From Spirometra erinaceieuropaei (lineage: Eukaryota > Platyhelminthes > Cestoda > Diphyllobothriidea > Diphyllobothriidae): a stretch of DNA of 64,000 nucleotides. The translations under genes were made by a program, and so were the position numbers. A model generated the notes under the pieces. It searched no databases and was not told the DNA's origin. It saw only the letters and a list, made by a program, of their open reading frames with translations. Where the stretch lies: assembly GCA_902702965.1 (NCBI GenBank), contig CACRXP010000230.1:154310-218309 (forward strand). The letters run 5' to 3'. This document shows, in pieces, positions 53,721-64,000 of this stretch; position 1 is the first letter of the stretch, and each line of letters starts with the position of its first letter.

Positions 53721-54259
53721 ATCTGAAATTTTTTTTCATTTTACGAACATGGGTCGCCTGCGCGATCATCCATACAAGTTCAGTCGTAAATATACACGCA
53801 TGGACCGACGGAGGTTTTTTCAGTCGTCGGCAGTTCGACCCTGAAGCCCACTTTCAAGTGAAAAAGAGATATCTGCTACCGTGGCTGTATTAAAAGGCAG
53901 TTGGATTGTTCGATTGATGATCAACGATCACTCTCACTGGAGGATTATCTGAGGCCAGCCGTGAAGTTTATCTCTGATTTCATTTCTTTTGTAAATTAGT
54001 TCTGCAAACTATAAAGATGACTATATTTTGTGTTGAATGCATATAATTGCATTCATGTCTAGGGTCATTTCTGCCTACGCCCGTAACCCTCAAAATACGC
54101 ACATGCGTGCCATCACACAGGACCAGGAAAAATAGGACGTTACAATAGGGAATAAGCTCAGGTGTCTGGTTGTGTATATTTTATAAAGCTTCGATTTCTT
54201 GGTTAATATGAGGTCATAACTTCGGAGAGCACTGAAGTTGCGGACAAACGGTTGTTTTT
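53721..54259. other. Spacer between opposed LINEs
   Basis: About 53760-53990 may be the C-terminal and 3' UTR remnant of the preceding fragment. Nothing else recognised. Confidence 0.3.
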
Positions 54260-54427
54260 CAGTTCAGTTTAGTTTATTGAGGGAAATAGGCGTAAGCCTT
54301 TCAGTACCCTATTTGCAACGTAAAAAATGTGTGGTATACAGATAAATGTTCTGGGCTGAAATAGTCCAAACACGCCCATAATTGTAGGACAAAATGGGAA
54401 CGGTTTACAGGGGGTGAGCTCTACTTC

Positions 54428-55021
54428 TCATCGCTCTTGGTCATTTTGGAACATAAATATGTCAAGATTCTTTTTAAAACTTTGTATGGATGGTGACATC
54501 ACAACATCTGCGGGAAGGGCATTCCATGGTTTGACCACTCGAACAGAGAAGGAGAACTTCCGTACATCCAACCTTGCATGCTGAGTGCGCAGTTTTAACG
54601 GGTGACCTCGGAGGTTGGTCGTGGTAGCATATTCAAAGAAGTCCTCGAAGGCCAGACTGCAATCCAACCCCTTAACAATGCGGAAGGCTTGCAAGAGATC
54701 CCCGCGAAGTTGCCTGTAACTCAAAGGAAAGAGGTTCAGATTTACTAGGCGAGTTGCATAAGGAAAGGAGCTTTGACCCCTAACCATCTTCGTGGCTCTC
54801 CTCTGGACCCTTTCGAGGCAGTTTTGATCCTCAACCGCCCACGGCCTGCAAACTTGTATGCCGTACTCTAAATGCGGCTGGACGAATGTTCCGAATGTCT
54901 TTGAGAAAGCATCTTCGTCAAAGTCCATGAACGCACGCTTGATGGAGTACAGTACCGACATTGCGGTTTTTGTCACTCTCGAACAGTGGGCGGATGGCTT
55001 TAGGGAATTCGTCGTCAGCAC
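54428..55021 (-). pseudogene. LINE ORF2: thumb and C-terminal segment
   Basis: Third part of the same ORF2: TAMSVLYSIKRAFMDFDEDA, FGTFVQPHLEYGIQVCRPW, RVQRRATKMVRG, LFPLSYRQLRGDLLQAFRI, TTNLRGHPLKLRTQHARLDV and VVKPWNALPADVVMSPSIQS. The frame ends in a stop near 54428, followed by a 165-bp 3' UTR and the AATAAACT tail. Confidence 0.88.
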
Positions 55022-55437
55022 ACCGAGGTCTTTTTGGGCTTCGACCTCTTGTAGGGCTGCACCGCCAGAAAGTAGTTTCTTGTGCTGGCGGATCTGGCTG
55101 AGTGGCCTAGGCGAAGTATGCTACATTTGGCAACGTTAAACCGCAGGAGCCAACGGTTTGACCACTCCTCCAACCGATTCAGGTTCATCTGCAGTCTGTT
55201 TTCGTCGGCAGGACCGCGAATTACACTCCATATCTTCATGTCGTCAGCTAAAATTGCTACTTCGCAGTCTAAAGCTCTTGCGGCATCGTCCACGTAGATA
55301 AGGAACAAAATGGGTCCCAGTACTGAACCCTGGGAGACACCACTCTCGACCATAGCAGCGTCTGATTTTCCCCGACCGATGCAGACAACCTGGTCGACCC
55401 ACAAGGAAGTTTTCAGTCCATTTAAGGAAGTTGCCAC
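55015..55437 (-). pseudogene. LINE ORF2: RT catalytic box segment
   Basis: Continuation of the 55244-57085 frame after a frameshift: SGVSQGSVLGPILFLIYVDD, then EVAILADDMKIWSVI, which holds the catalytic ADD (F/Y replaced by Leu), then LEEWSNRWLLRFNVAKC. A second frameshift near 55020 ends it. Confidence 0.88.
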
Positions 55438-57085
55438 TGATCCCTATTTTTTTAAGTTTATGTATGAGCCTCTGGTGTGGCACAGTGTCGAACGCCTTCT
55501 GGAAGTCGATGAAGGCTATGTGGACCTCGTGCCTGTCGTAGAGAGCTCGGGTCCAGCTCTGGAGAGATTGCAGCAAGTTTGTCGTGCAGGATCTTCCCTT
55601 CCGGAACCCATGTTGGCATTTCGAATGTAGGCCGTGAACTTCCAGGAATTGCATCAGTTCACTCTTTATGATCCTTTTTATCACTTTGCAGAGAATGCAT
55701 GTCAAGCTTATGGGCCTGTAATTTGTCGTCGCTGTCCTGTTACCTCCTTTGTGTAGCGGAGTAATATGCGCCAGCTTCCAATCGATAGGAAGTGTTCCAG
55801 TGTCAAATGACGTTTGAAAGAGCATCGACAGGGTCACAGAAAGCTCACTGGCAAGTTCCTTGAGAAGCTTGGGTGGAATCTCGTCTGGTCCTGGTGACGT
55901 CGATTCGCTCCATGCCTCCAATGCTCTTCGGACAATGCCTTCTGAGAAGAGTATATCGCTGACTCTTGGGGTCAGCAGTCCTTCTGTGGAGGGAGGAATG
56001 AACCTTGACTCGTTTGTGTAGACTGATAGGAAAAACTGTGAAAAATACGCAGCTTTATCCCTACTATCAGCAATCTCAACGGCATCAGTAGTCCTTATTA
56101 AGGGGATTTGATGCCTGTTCCCTGTACTTCGTCGGAGGTAACTGTAGAGTAATTTTGGGTTCTGAGTTGCTTTTTGTAACAAGTTCTTCTCGAATTCCCG
56201 TCGCATCTGCATTATCAGCTTCCTCAGTTTGTTCCTCTGTGTCTTGTAGGTGTTGAAATATTCAACTTGCCCAGTGACGCAGTATTTTCTCCACACTTTG
56301 TGCTTCCTGTTGGTTTCTTTCTTAAGGTTCCTATTTAGCCACCCAAGGCGTTTATTCAGTCTTACACGAGTCAGTGGGCAGTGGTTGTGGATAAGCTGCA
56401 GAAGGACATTCTTAAACAGCTCCCAGTCATCGTTGACATTTCCCGTAAACAACGAGCCCCAGTCGAGACCGGATAAGTTTGCCCTCATCTGATTGAAGTT
56501 GCCTCGCCAAACATTCCGTCTTTTTTGGTCTGGAGAATGCGAAATGGAGAATAATGAATAATACCACATAAGCACCACGTGATCACTTCGGCCAAGAGGC
56601 GGCATGGAAGTGATCTCGTCTATGCTGTCTGGTGTTTTCGTTAAAACCAGATCAAGGCAGTTTGCCCTTTGTCCTTCACGTGTTCTCGTTGGGAACATGA
56701 CATGTTGTGTGAGTGACGCCTTTAGTGTTTTGTTCAGCAGACGGTAATCGAATGCCGATTTTGGACCTAATGCTTGGAGGGTATTCCAGTTTGGTCCTGG
56801 TGCGTTGAAGTCGCCCATGATCATGACGTTAGGTCGACTGGAAAATTTCTCCAATTGCTCTAATAGTTGAGTGTCGGCGATATGGTCTGTCCTAGGTGGT
56901 CGGTAGACAGTGAGGACATCGAGACACGGGGAACCGGTAGCCTTGATGGTCAACCAAATAGCTTCCGTGTAGCACGCAAACTTTGTGGTGTTTTCTGACA
57001 CTGCCAGGCCTTCATTCACATGCACAACTATACCACCACCCTGACGATGTTCCCTGTCCCTCCGATAAATCTGGTATCCAGGCAA
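55244..57085 (-). pseudogene. LINE ORF2: endonuclease plus first half of RT
   Basis: A 613-codon frame. Residues about 1-180 are the APE endonuclease (RQGGGIVVHVNEGLAVSE, VLTVYRPPRTDH, IMGDFNAPGPNWNT, SDHVVLMWYYSL). About 230-380 form the linker (WRGNFNQMRANLSG, KVWRKYCVTGQVEYFNTY). From about 400 the RT runs: SPGPDEIPPKLLKEL, ITPLHKGGNRTATTNYRPIS, HGFRKGRSCTTNLLQSLQSW, IAFIDFQKAFDTVPHQRLI. The frame stays coherent to about residue 585, then leaves the RT frame at a frameshift near 55440. The start codon is internal; the true N-terminus is missing. Confidence 0.9.
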
Positions 57086-57184
57086 GGCTACTTCGTTATC
57101 GCTAATATTCCCGGACAGCCAGGTCTCGGTTACCGCTAAAACATGGAAGGAATGTTTTTGTAATTTCGAAGAGCTTTTACAAAT

Positions 57185-59184
57185 ATGAAACTTGGCGCTG
57201 AATACTCTTGTCCATTTCAGAAAGACGCGATTAACAGGGAATATGTTTTTCCCTGTAAGCCGCAGAGTGTCCTCGAGAATATTTTGACGTTTACGTCTGA
57301 AGAGTTAATTTACATCTATATTCGCTGTCGAATCGCACTTGCAGTCGACTTAAGCAATCAAAGTATCATCCTGTCAATAGAAATGGAGAGACGAGTCCCA
57401 GGAAGCAGTCATGAAGAAGGAGACGCGATATCTGGGGCCAAAGCTATATTCGCTTGACGTGTCGGATTCCTGCTCGAATCCACCATCAGAGACAGAAGCA
57501 GATACCCGCGGTTGACGCGCATCCCTCTTCTGGCCTGAAAGTCATTTATCCTGATAGGACTGTGGGCACTCGTCTCCAACAGTCCCGTAATCTGGATGTG
57601 GAAACCACATACCCGTAGCACAGATGGTTTGCAGACGCCATTACTGGCCATTGACCGGCGGTTTGGTGTCTTGAGCGTCCTTGTGAAACCTTCCACATTC
57701 TACAGATATCATTATTTACGTGAGTGCGTATCTGGCAGAACGACGTGCATACTTAGGATGCATAATTAGTGGCTAATTTTTTTAACTGAGTAACCAACTG
57801 CAACTTATGATGATCAGCCACCTAAAGTTAACAACGACTCCCGCCAGTTATTTGGAGTGATAAATGCACTATGGACACTGTCACACAGGCTGAACAAGTA
57901 GCTGATGCTAATGTAAGGAGTAAAGTAACATGTCAACAGCCAGACTCTGTGCCTTCATTTTCTTGCAAGTTCACTGACTAACTCAAAATTCCTTTCGATT
58001 AGTTACTGAGTTTCCCGTTTTCAGAACTTACCTGAAGATAAATACGATATACCTGCATTACAATATGTGTAACATATGTGAGCAAATTATTAAGCTAGCA
58101 TGGAAGCTGCCCCGTTATGGATTTCTGTGCACGTCACTGAATTTCCGCAATAAAGTTCAGTCTAAATTGCTAAGTCCACGAGCATGACTAGTGATGGTGA
58201 CTCAAGATCTTGGATCCCTCACACTTTAAAAACGATCACTAATTTAGCTAGCTGTAACCGACTCCGATTCCCAGTGTCCACTTAAAAACAAAACTGCTTT
58301 GCGGACCAATGCTCGCTTCCCATCTGTTTGGACCAGACTATTATGGAGTCATAAATTAGGCGTCAGTCCAGGTTATTCAAATAAGTGAAGTTCTGCCACC
58401 TCTATTGTAAGCTAACTCAACAATCTTCCAACCGCGTACTACATTCCGTCCATAGAGAAAGATCACACATATCGCCTTTTCTCTATGTAGAGTTGCGTGA
58501 CGCAACTAGAAAGTCGTAAGATATATGCATCTCGTTAATAAGTTTGAAATCAATATTTGTAAAGTGGTGGATCTAGGAAAACTTGTGGCCCAAGGCGAAA
58601 ACTTCAGGAAGTCGTCCAAGTACAAATTTTCGTGGGATGCGTATACGCCTTTAAAGTAGCATGTATATGAGGAGCGTGAGGTTTTTTCTAATATGAGCGC
58701 GAGAAACGAAAGGCATGTGTATAATAAATAACCGGGCTTACATAAATGTCAAAATCAGTGATACGTGAGTAACGCCCTTTTTCGGGGCGCAAATTACATA
58801 GACGGCGCGAAGGGTGGCCAGCCAGTAACCGGCATCCTAACATGTGTGAATTAAGCATGCATGCACATCTGTTCGTAACGTTGTATTTGTGATCCGTTCC
58901 TTCAAGCCGTAAACTCGGCTCCTGGATCTCGAATGCCGGGATGGAAGGGGGGGGGTGAACGGAGACTGCACATAGAGTTTAGGGCGCGCCATGCATCATG
59001 CGTTTGTGACACCCACTGCGTGCGGTCGAAGGGGGGCACGGTGGACAACTTTCTCTATGACACTCAGAAAGGGCCACCGGGAATTTAGGACGCCGCCATT
59101 AACTTTCCGTATCTGCTCTCATTTCCTTCATTTGTGAGTCGTATCGCTTCCTAAGATCCCTCACCAGAAATGTTAACTTTTCCA
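57185..59184. other. No gene supported
   Basis: A small inverted repeat ATAGAGAAAG..CTTTTCTCTAT is at about 58453-58487, followed by GTTGCGTGACGCAAC. A poly-G run is at about 58948. The frames at 57.2-57.7 kb match nothing known. Confidence 0.35.
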
Positions 59185-59800
59185 ATTTTTATGTCATGCA
59201 TCATGCCCTCACAGAATGCGCTCCATCGACGCTCTTGGCGAAACCTTCTGTATTCGCCATATACTAGTAGTCTGGTCGCATCTCCTTTGCCCTCCCCTCG
59301 GATGGACTCGGATGAATGCAACCGACCGCATCAGGGTTCCTATCGCCTCGAGACTGGCTTTCAATTCGCAACTCATTTGCCTTATTCAAGGCCACATACC
59401 GGCCAGTACTGCCTGACCCGCCGACTTACCCCTTCATGAAATCCGTTATACATTGTCAGATACAGCGACGATATTCACGGTTCTTGGTGTCATCTCTCGC
59501 ATGTCGACCTCATGCGGTCTGTCGACGCTCACAACGGAACCCTCAGTATTCGCCCTATACTAGTAGTTTGGTCGTACCTCCCTTCCCAACTCCTCAGCTG
59601 GGCTCGAAGCGTACTGTGGCCGATATCGTCTAGGTTCCTATCGGCTGGACTCTTTGACGCGAACAGTCTCATTTGGCCTATCAATCCTACCCTGACGATG
59701 TCAGTTCTGAATCGCGTATACAGTACAACACACATGCCAGTCCTGTCCGACCCGCATACGTATCCCTCAAGGCTGAGATTTATTTCTGTCCTAACGATGT
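59185..59800. repeat. Diverged direct repeat, two units of about 296 bp
   Basis: ATGCGCTCCATCGACGCTC (59216) and ATGCGGTCTGTCGACGCTC (59512) start matched stretches that continue through TATTCGCC.TATACTAGTAGT, TTGGTCG.ACCTCC and a GGTTCCTATCG block. The offset is 296 bp. Confidence 0.75.
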
Positions 59801-61675
59801 CCGATTATAATCCGTTACATACCGTCCCGTAGAGGCCAATCCTGCCCGCATTTTTCTGTTATTAATTTTTTATTGAGGTGTTTTTTCTTCTGTAAAATTA
59901 ATCCAATCATTTTAAAATTTTTATGTGGAGTTTTCTTCCACCTCTCGCTAATCATTTTTCTTAACGGACTACTAAATCAGAAACCATGAATTGCATTGTG
60001 TACAGATTTTGCCCACCTCGTCCAAAATTCGCATGTAGATTTACTTTTACTTGCTTTGATGAGACCCCGATGGGTCTTTAATAAAAACTATTGTTATTAG
60101 GAATGGCGACAACAAGTGGAAGCAGATCTATAAAGTCCGGATATCAGTTGAATATTTGATCAGCCGCTAAACAAACACTGCACAACCTCTCCGGCTTGAC
60201 ACGGCAAACTTAAAACAAATTCTTGTCCTGTTAACGAGAACGTGCATGAAAAATATCATGAGCACACAGAGACCCATTTTTAATTTATGGTCGATGTTGT
60301 CTGTGGGCCTGACGAAGTGCGTTTGCCATGCGCACCTAGTATATCAGAAGTCGGTCACCGGGGGTTGGGTGTCCGGACTAGTGATTGGAAACTCAAGATC
60401 ACAAGTACGTAGTCACTGAAAAAACCGTATATTACATAAATAGAGCAATAGCTCATAATTGGCACACTTAAGGAATCAGCCCATAAAACACGTAACATTC
60501 AACTGCGTGTCAGTTGCTAATCAGTGATATTCTTACAGTGAATCTTCAAAAAATACTTCGAATCATCTTTTGTCTCCATTGGCTGTCGTGCAGCCTGGTG
60601 CTCTGTTAAGCGGCCTATCAGGTTTAACAAAAAATATCTGGAAACCAGTCAGTGGGCATTTAATCATGAGACATTTGGCCAAATTCAAGTATCCCACGTA
60701 TCTTTACTGATATCTTAATATTGTGCAGGGAAAGAAGGCATTTCATGGGCCACCGTTAAGCTGCATCAAGTCATTAGGCGCTTGGTTTTTTAAAAATGTT
60801 TTTTTTCTCTCTGCAACAAATTCTCTATGGTAATAACAATTATAAGATACAGCGCGGAAATAGAAAGGCTCCGTAACGCATGTGGAATTGAGCCAAATTC
60901 AGGAAGAGTACCTTTTACTGTGTTCTAACCTTAAACTTAACCCCGATTTTGACCAACACCCTTAATCCAATCTTAACCATAGCCCCAACCACAAGCTTAA
61001 ACTTAACCCCCCCCGGAATTAAGCGCAATGTTCCCTGCATTACAGGGGGTTTTTACCTCCGTATCCCGCTAATAGTAATTACTACAAGCATTTTTATGCA
61101 GACTCCAACCCCTGCTTTTGTGCGTCACTTGGAAGCGCATTTTTACTCGCGCACTAGGTATTCTAACCCGAATTTGATGCAAGGAGTGACTGTAAGGGCA
61201 TTGTTCTCTTTTGTGGCTAAGTACTACGGGTTTGTACGCCGTAATCCCAACGTGCTTGTAATGTCTTTGGTGTCATTTTCAAGACGTCAATATAATAGTG
61301 GTGTTGTATCCAGCTGGTCAACGCTTGGAATTCTCCACGCCCTCCTCTCAAGTACTTCCACATTTGGCCCCTGTTGACATTCCCCTTCCCCTTCTTGTAA
61401 CCCTTTTTCGAGCGTGATCGGCGTTCGTTTAATTAACTAGTTTTGTCTTCTGACCTTGAGCTGGCAATTTGATCTGCTCGAACAGTAACGAAGGAATTCT
61501 TTGTCTAGGGTATCCGTTGCTGAGGTTTGCACATTTTTTCATCATTACTTTATTCTATCAATAGTACCGTATAAACACCGAAATCTGTTTTGGCTTATAC
61601 GCGTTACTCGTCTGGCAAGGAATTCTACAAGTGGACTGATAAATGAGAACAGCGTGTACTATAACCTCGCGTGAC
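59801..61675. other. No gene supported; contains a CCCTAA-like tract
   Basis: About 60925-61015 is rich in CTTAACC/CCCAACC words, like the tract at 31.1 kb. A 142-codon frame at 60949-61377 starts within that tract and has no recognised domain. Confidence 0.35.
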
Positions 61676-63526
61676 TCCAAAACCCGATTGCTTCCTTATG
61701 TATAATGAGATTCCGGAAAAGACTTTGAAGGAACTCGCCGTTGAGCAGGTGAAACACTCTCTAAGCTATTCCATGCATTCTTCGAGACTGGGTATTTGTC
61801 AGCCAACTGGAAATCAGCGTGGATTACGCCGGTGTATAAGGGCGGCAGTCGAGTCTCCGCACATAATTACAGACCGGTCAGCCCTACCTCCATTTGTTGC
61901 AAAATAATAGAAAAATAATCAAGCACCAACTAATGCAGTTACTTGAATAAAACCATCTGCTTTCCTATTTCCAGTATGGATTCCACAGAGCCAGATCCTG
62001 CGTCACAAACCTATTTGAAACGTTGAACTCGGGCTGTTGATTGAGGGAATATGGTACATGCAGTCTATATCGACTTCAAGAGGACCTTTGACAGTGTGCC
62101 TTCCTAGGGCCTTCTTTACATACTCAGTCGTGTAAGAGTGCGAAGTAGGCTTTTGGTGGGGATTCAAAGCTTTTTACTCGACCGCTCTCAAACTGTCCAT
62201 GTCAGTGGCCAATAGTCGGCGGTTACTGTTAGGAGTTGTGTTTCCCAAGGCTCTGGTCTTGTCCCTACTCAGTTCATTATATACGTCAACAATTGTGCAA
62301 ACGAACTGGATTGCGATGTTATAATTTTTGCGGATGATATAAGGATCTAAAGTACTATACGAAATGAAGTTGATGGAGCGCAATTGCAGACAAACTTAGA
62401 CCGACCCGAGCAATAGTCCAACATCTGACTTTCGCCGTTTAACGTAAAAAAGTGTGATTTCCTATGCGCCAGTAGAATCAGTTCTCCTAACCGCATGGTC
62501 TACCGCCTGACTGGCATACCACTGCAATTAGCAAACGCCCACGAGGACTTGGGTGTGTGGATCGCAACTTCGCCCAAACCTTCGCTTCATTGTTCAAAGG
62601 TGACTAAGTCAGCGATGTCCATCCTATACCTAGTTCAACGAGCGTTCTATTCCTTTGATAAAGACTGATTTGCCAAGGTCTTTCAGACTTTTGTGCGGCC
62701 GCATCTGGAGTCTGCTACCCAAGCATGGAGACCCTGGACCGTTAAAGACCTCAGAATACTCGAAAAATTCAATGGGGGGACAGCCAAACTAGTAACTGGA
62801 CAGGGCTCACTACGCTACGTAACGTGATTAGCTAATTTTGATCGCCTTCCCTTAAGTCACAGGCAGCAACGGGGCGACCTAATACAAGTTTTCGCATCCT
62901 GTGAGACTAAGACTTCCGCCTCGTATCTGGAGACTTCTTCGAGTTGGTGACTGCGATTAGCCTGAGAGGTCATACACCTAAACTACGTGTGACCAGTGCC
63001 AGGCTGAATACCCGGAAGTTCTTCTTCTCCAACAAGACGGTTGAGGCTTGGAATGTCTTGCCTGAGGATGTTGTTACGTCTACATCCGTAGAAGCTTTTA
63101 AAAGGAAGTCGGATAAACATTGTAATGCGAGCCCCAGTGTCATTTGACTGCTTGTCTTGGCACCTTCAACTAACAATCTATTAATGTTGTGATGCTACGG
63201 CGACTATGTTAGTAACGTTTGTTTACTTAATTTATTGCTGTATGGATCTCGGCACACGTCTCACATTCACCATGGGGCTAGCAAACAACAGATCATCTTA
63301 CTTTCCCCTTAACTGATGTGTGCTTCAAGTAACTACTCATTCACAAAACTAAGTGAGTATATACGCCTTCCACTGTTGTTCCTCTGTACAGCCATTGATA
63401 TTTCCCTCGTAGTTCTTTGACACTGCTCTCTTTCCACATTTTTTTCATTACTTCATTTGCGTGTAGCAAATAGGTATTTCAAAGGTACGCACCCATTTTC
63501 CCCAAATAAACTGAATTGAACTGAAT
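61676..63526 (+). pseudogene. CR1/jockey-type LINE, 5'-truncated and decayed
   Basis: Starts within RT: TLKELAVEQVKHSLSYSM, then in other frames SANWKSAWITPVYKGGSRVS (matching W-K-x-A-x-x-x-P-L-H-K-G-G), YGFHRARSCVTNLFET, VYIDFKRTFDSVPS, VIIFADDIRI with intact ADD, FVRPHLESATQAWRPW and a final FFFSNKTVEAWNVLPEDVVT (codons near 63031). At least five frame breaks. The 3' end is AATAAACTGAATTGAACTGA at 63505-63524. Confidence 0.85.
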
Positions 63527-64000
63527 TTTGCATGAGTAAATTTTTTGACCGCGAGCCCGATAAAAAATCGAATATTCAGACATTTTTATTCGATGTTGAG
63601 TACGCCGTATGCAAGTGGAAACTCAAACGATTCAGCTTAAAGACCTAATACGCGCAATGTGTCAAAACCTTTCCAATTTGCATATAACTCTTGATGGGTT
63701 CATGAACACTCAGGTCATGTGCCTGAGATAGTTGGTTTATTAACGACAGTTTTCCCCAGGACAAAGTATCTGCAATTTACCACATTTGTTTAAATTTTGA
63801 TGTTGATGTATTCTTGGTTACCTTTCAGATTATAGAAAACAGGTTTACGTTCTTAGAGGAACAAAATCTGATGAAAGCCCGGGGCTATTTCTGCTAGAGG
63901 GAAGTCGCTACTCATTGACAAGATTGAAGAACAGACCACAGGCAGTGATGAGGTGCGCGGCTGCCTTGAATGGCCTCTTCAATGCCCGTGAGACCTATTT
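63527..64000. other. Right edge, nothing recognised
   Basis: No reading frame, repeat partner or RNA motif identified. Confidence 0.35.

Larger units (their letters stand above)
54260..57184 (-). mobile_element. CR1/jockey-type LINE, best preserved copy
   Basis: Minus-strand element of about 2.9 kb, 5'-truncated inside the endonuclease (AVTETWLSGN near 57130 is the first motif) and complete at the 3' end: the tail at 54281-54260 is TCAATAAACTAAACTGAACT. The coding region is one ORF2 broken by two frameshifts, near 55.4 and 55.0 kb. Confidence 0.9.

Noticed and set aside
60949..61377. 142-codon frame as a gene
   Set aside because: It begins inside a CCCTAA-like tract and shows no domain, signal peptide or neighbouring exon.
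1..64000. CRISPR arrays, operons, phage or integrative elements
   Set aside because: Introns, SINEs, LINEs and PLEs show a eukaryotic genome; the regularly spaced repeats seen are foldback copies or tandem duplications.

Overview
The window is eukaryotic and almost certainly flatworm, most likely a tapeworm. The evidence is one spliced calpain gene with canonical GT..AG introns, one or more families of Penelope-like elements (PLEs) with GIY-YIG domains, decayed CR1/jockey-type LINEs, tRNA-derived SINEs, and long foldback DNA transposons. The phylum is inferred from this mixture and not from a marker gene. There are no operons, no CRISPR array and no prokaryotic signals.

Host gene: one calpain (papain-fold, Ca2+-dependent cysteine protease) lies on the minus strand and occupies about 2.6-39.7 kb. 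It was rebuilt exon by exon: 39706-39443, 33161-33092, 26097-26036, 22026-21797, 21385-21133, 16435-16266, 10099-9927, 6807-6653, 6580-6363 and 2776-2641. Reading phases join exactly for the first nine exons. Cys, His and Asn of the catalytic triad are all present on three different exons. Domain III (C2-like) follows, then the start of the penta-EF-hand domain. A short linker exon before the EF-hand exon is not securely placed. The gene's 3' end lies beyond the left edge and its start codon probably lies beyond 39.7 kb.

Introns: they range from 72 bp to 7 kb, and the large ones are packed with mobile DNA. About 1-kb foldback elements with CAGTNNGTG-like ends and TA target sites are at 1.2, 4.2, 10.3, 11.5, 13.3 and 30.8 kb; two more, one nested in the other, lie at 35.8-37.7 kb. 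Introns also hold SINE copies (3.4, 14.1, 17.0, 29.3, 38.5 kb), a tRNA-like sequence (14.8 kb), a LINE tail (7.8-9.4 kb), a second LINE type (17.9-18.8 kb), and PLEs at 19.2, 23.5 and 27.8 kb; two nested PLEs fill 33.3-35.2 kb.

Upstream flank (39.7-64 kb): no host gene could be supported. 43.3-53.7 kb is a stack of plus-strand LINE fragments. 54.26-57.18 kb is the best preserved LINE, on the minus strand. 59.2-59.8 kb is a diverged direct repeat. 61.7-63.5 kb is another LINE. Four LINE copies end in the same AATAAACTGAA-type tail.

Most notable: the PLE copies carry short inverted terminal arms containing hammerhead-ribozyme-like cores (CUGANGA, stem II, GAAA). Several have intact core letters, and stem III is almost absent.
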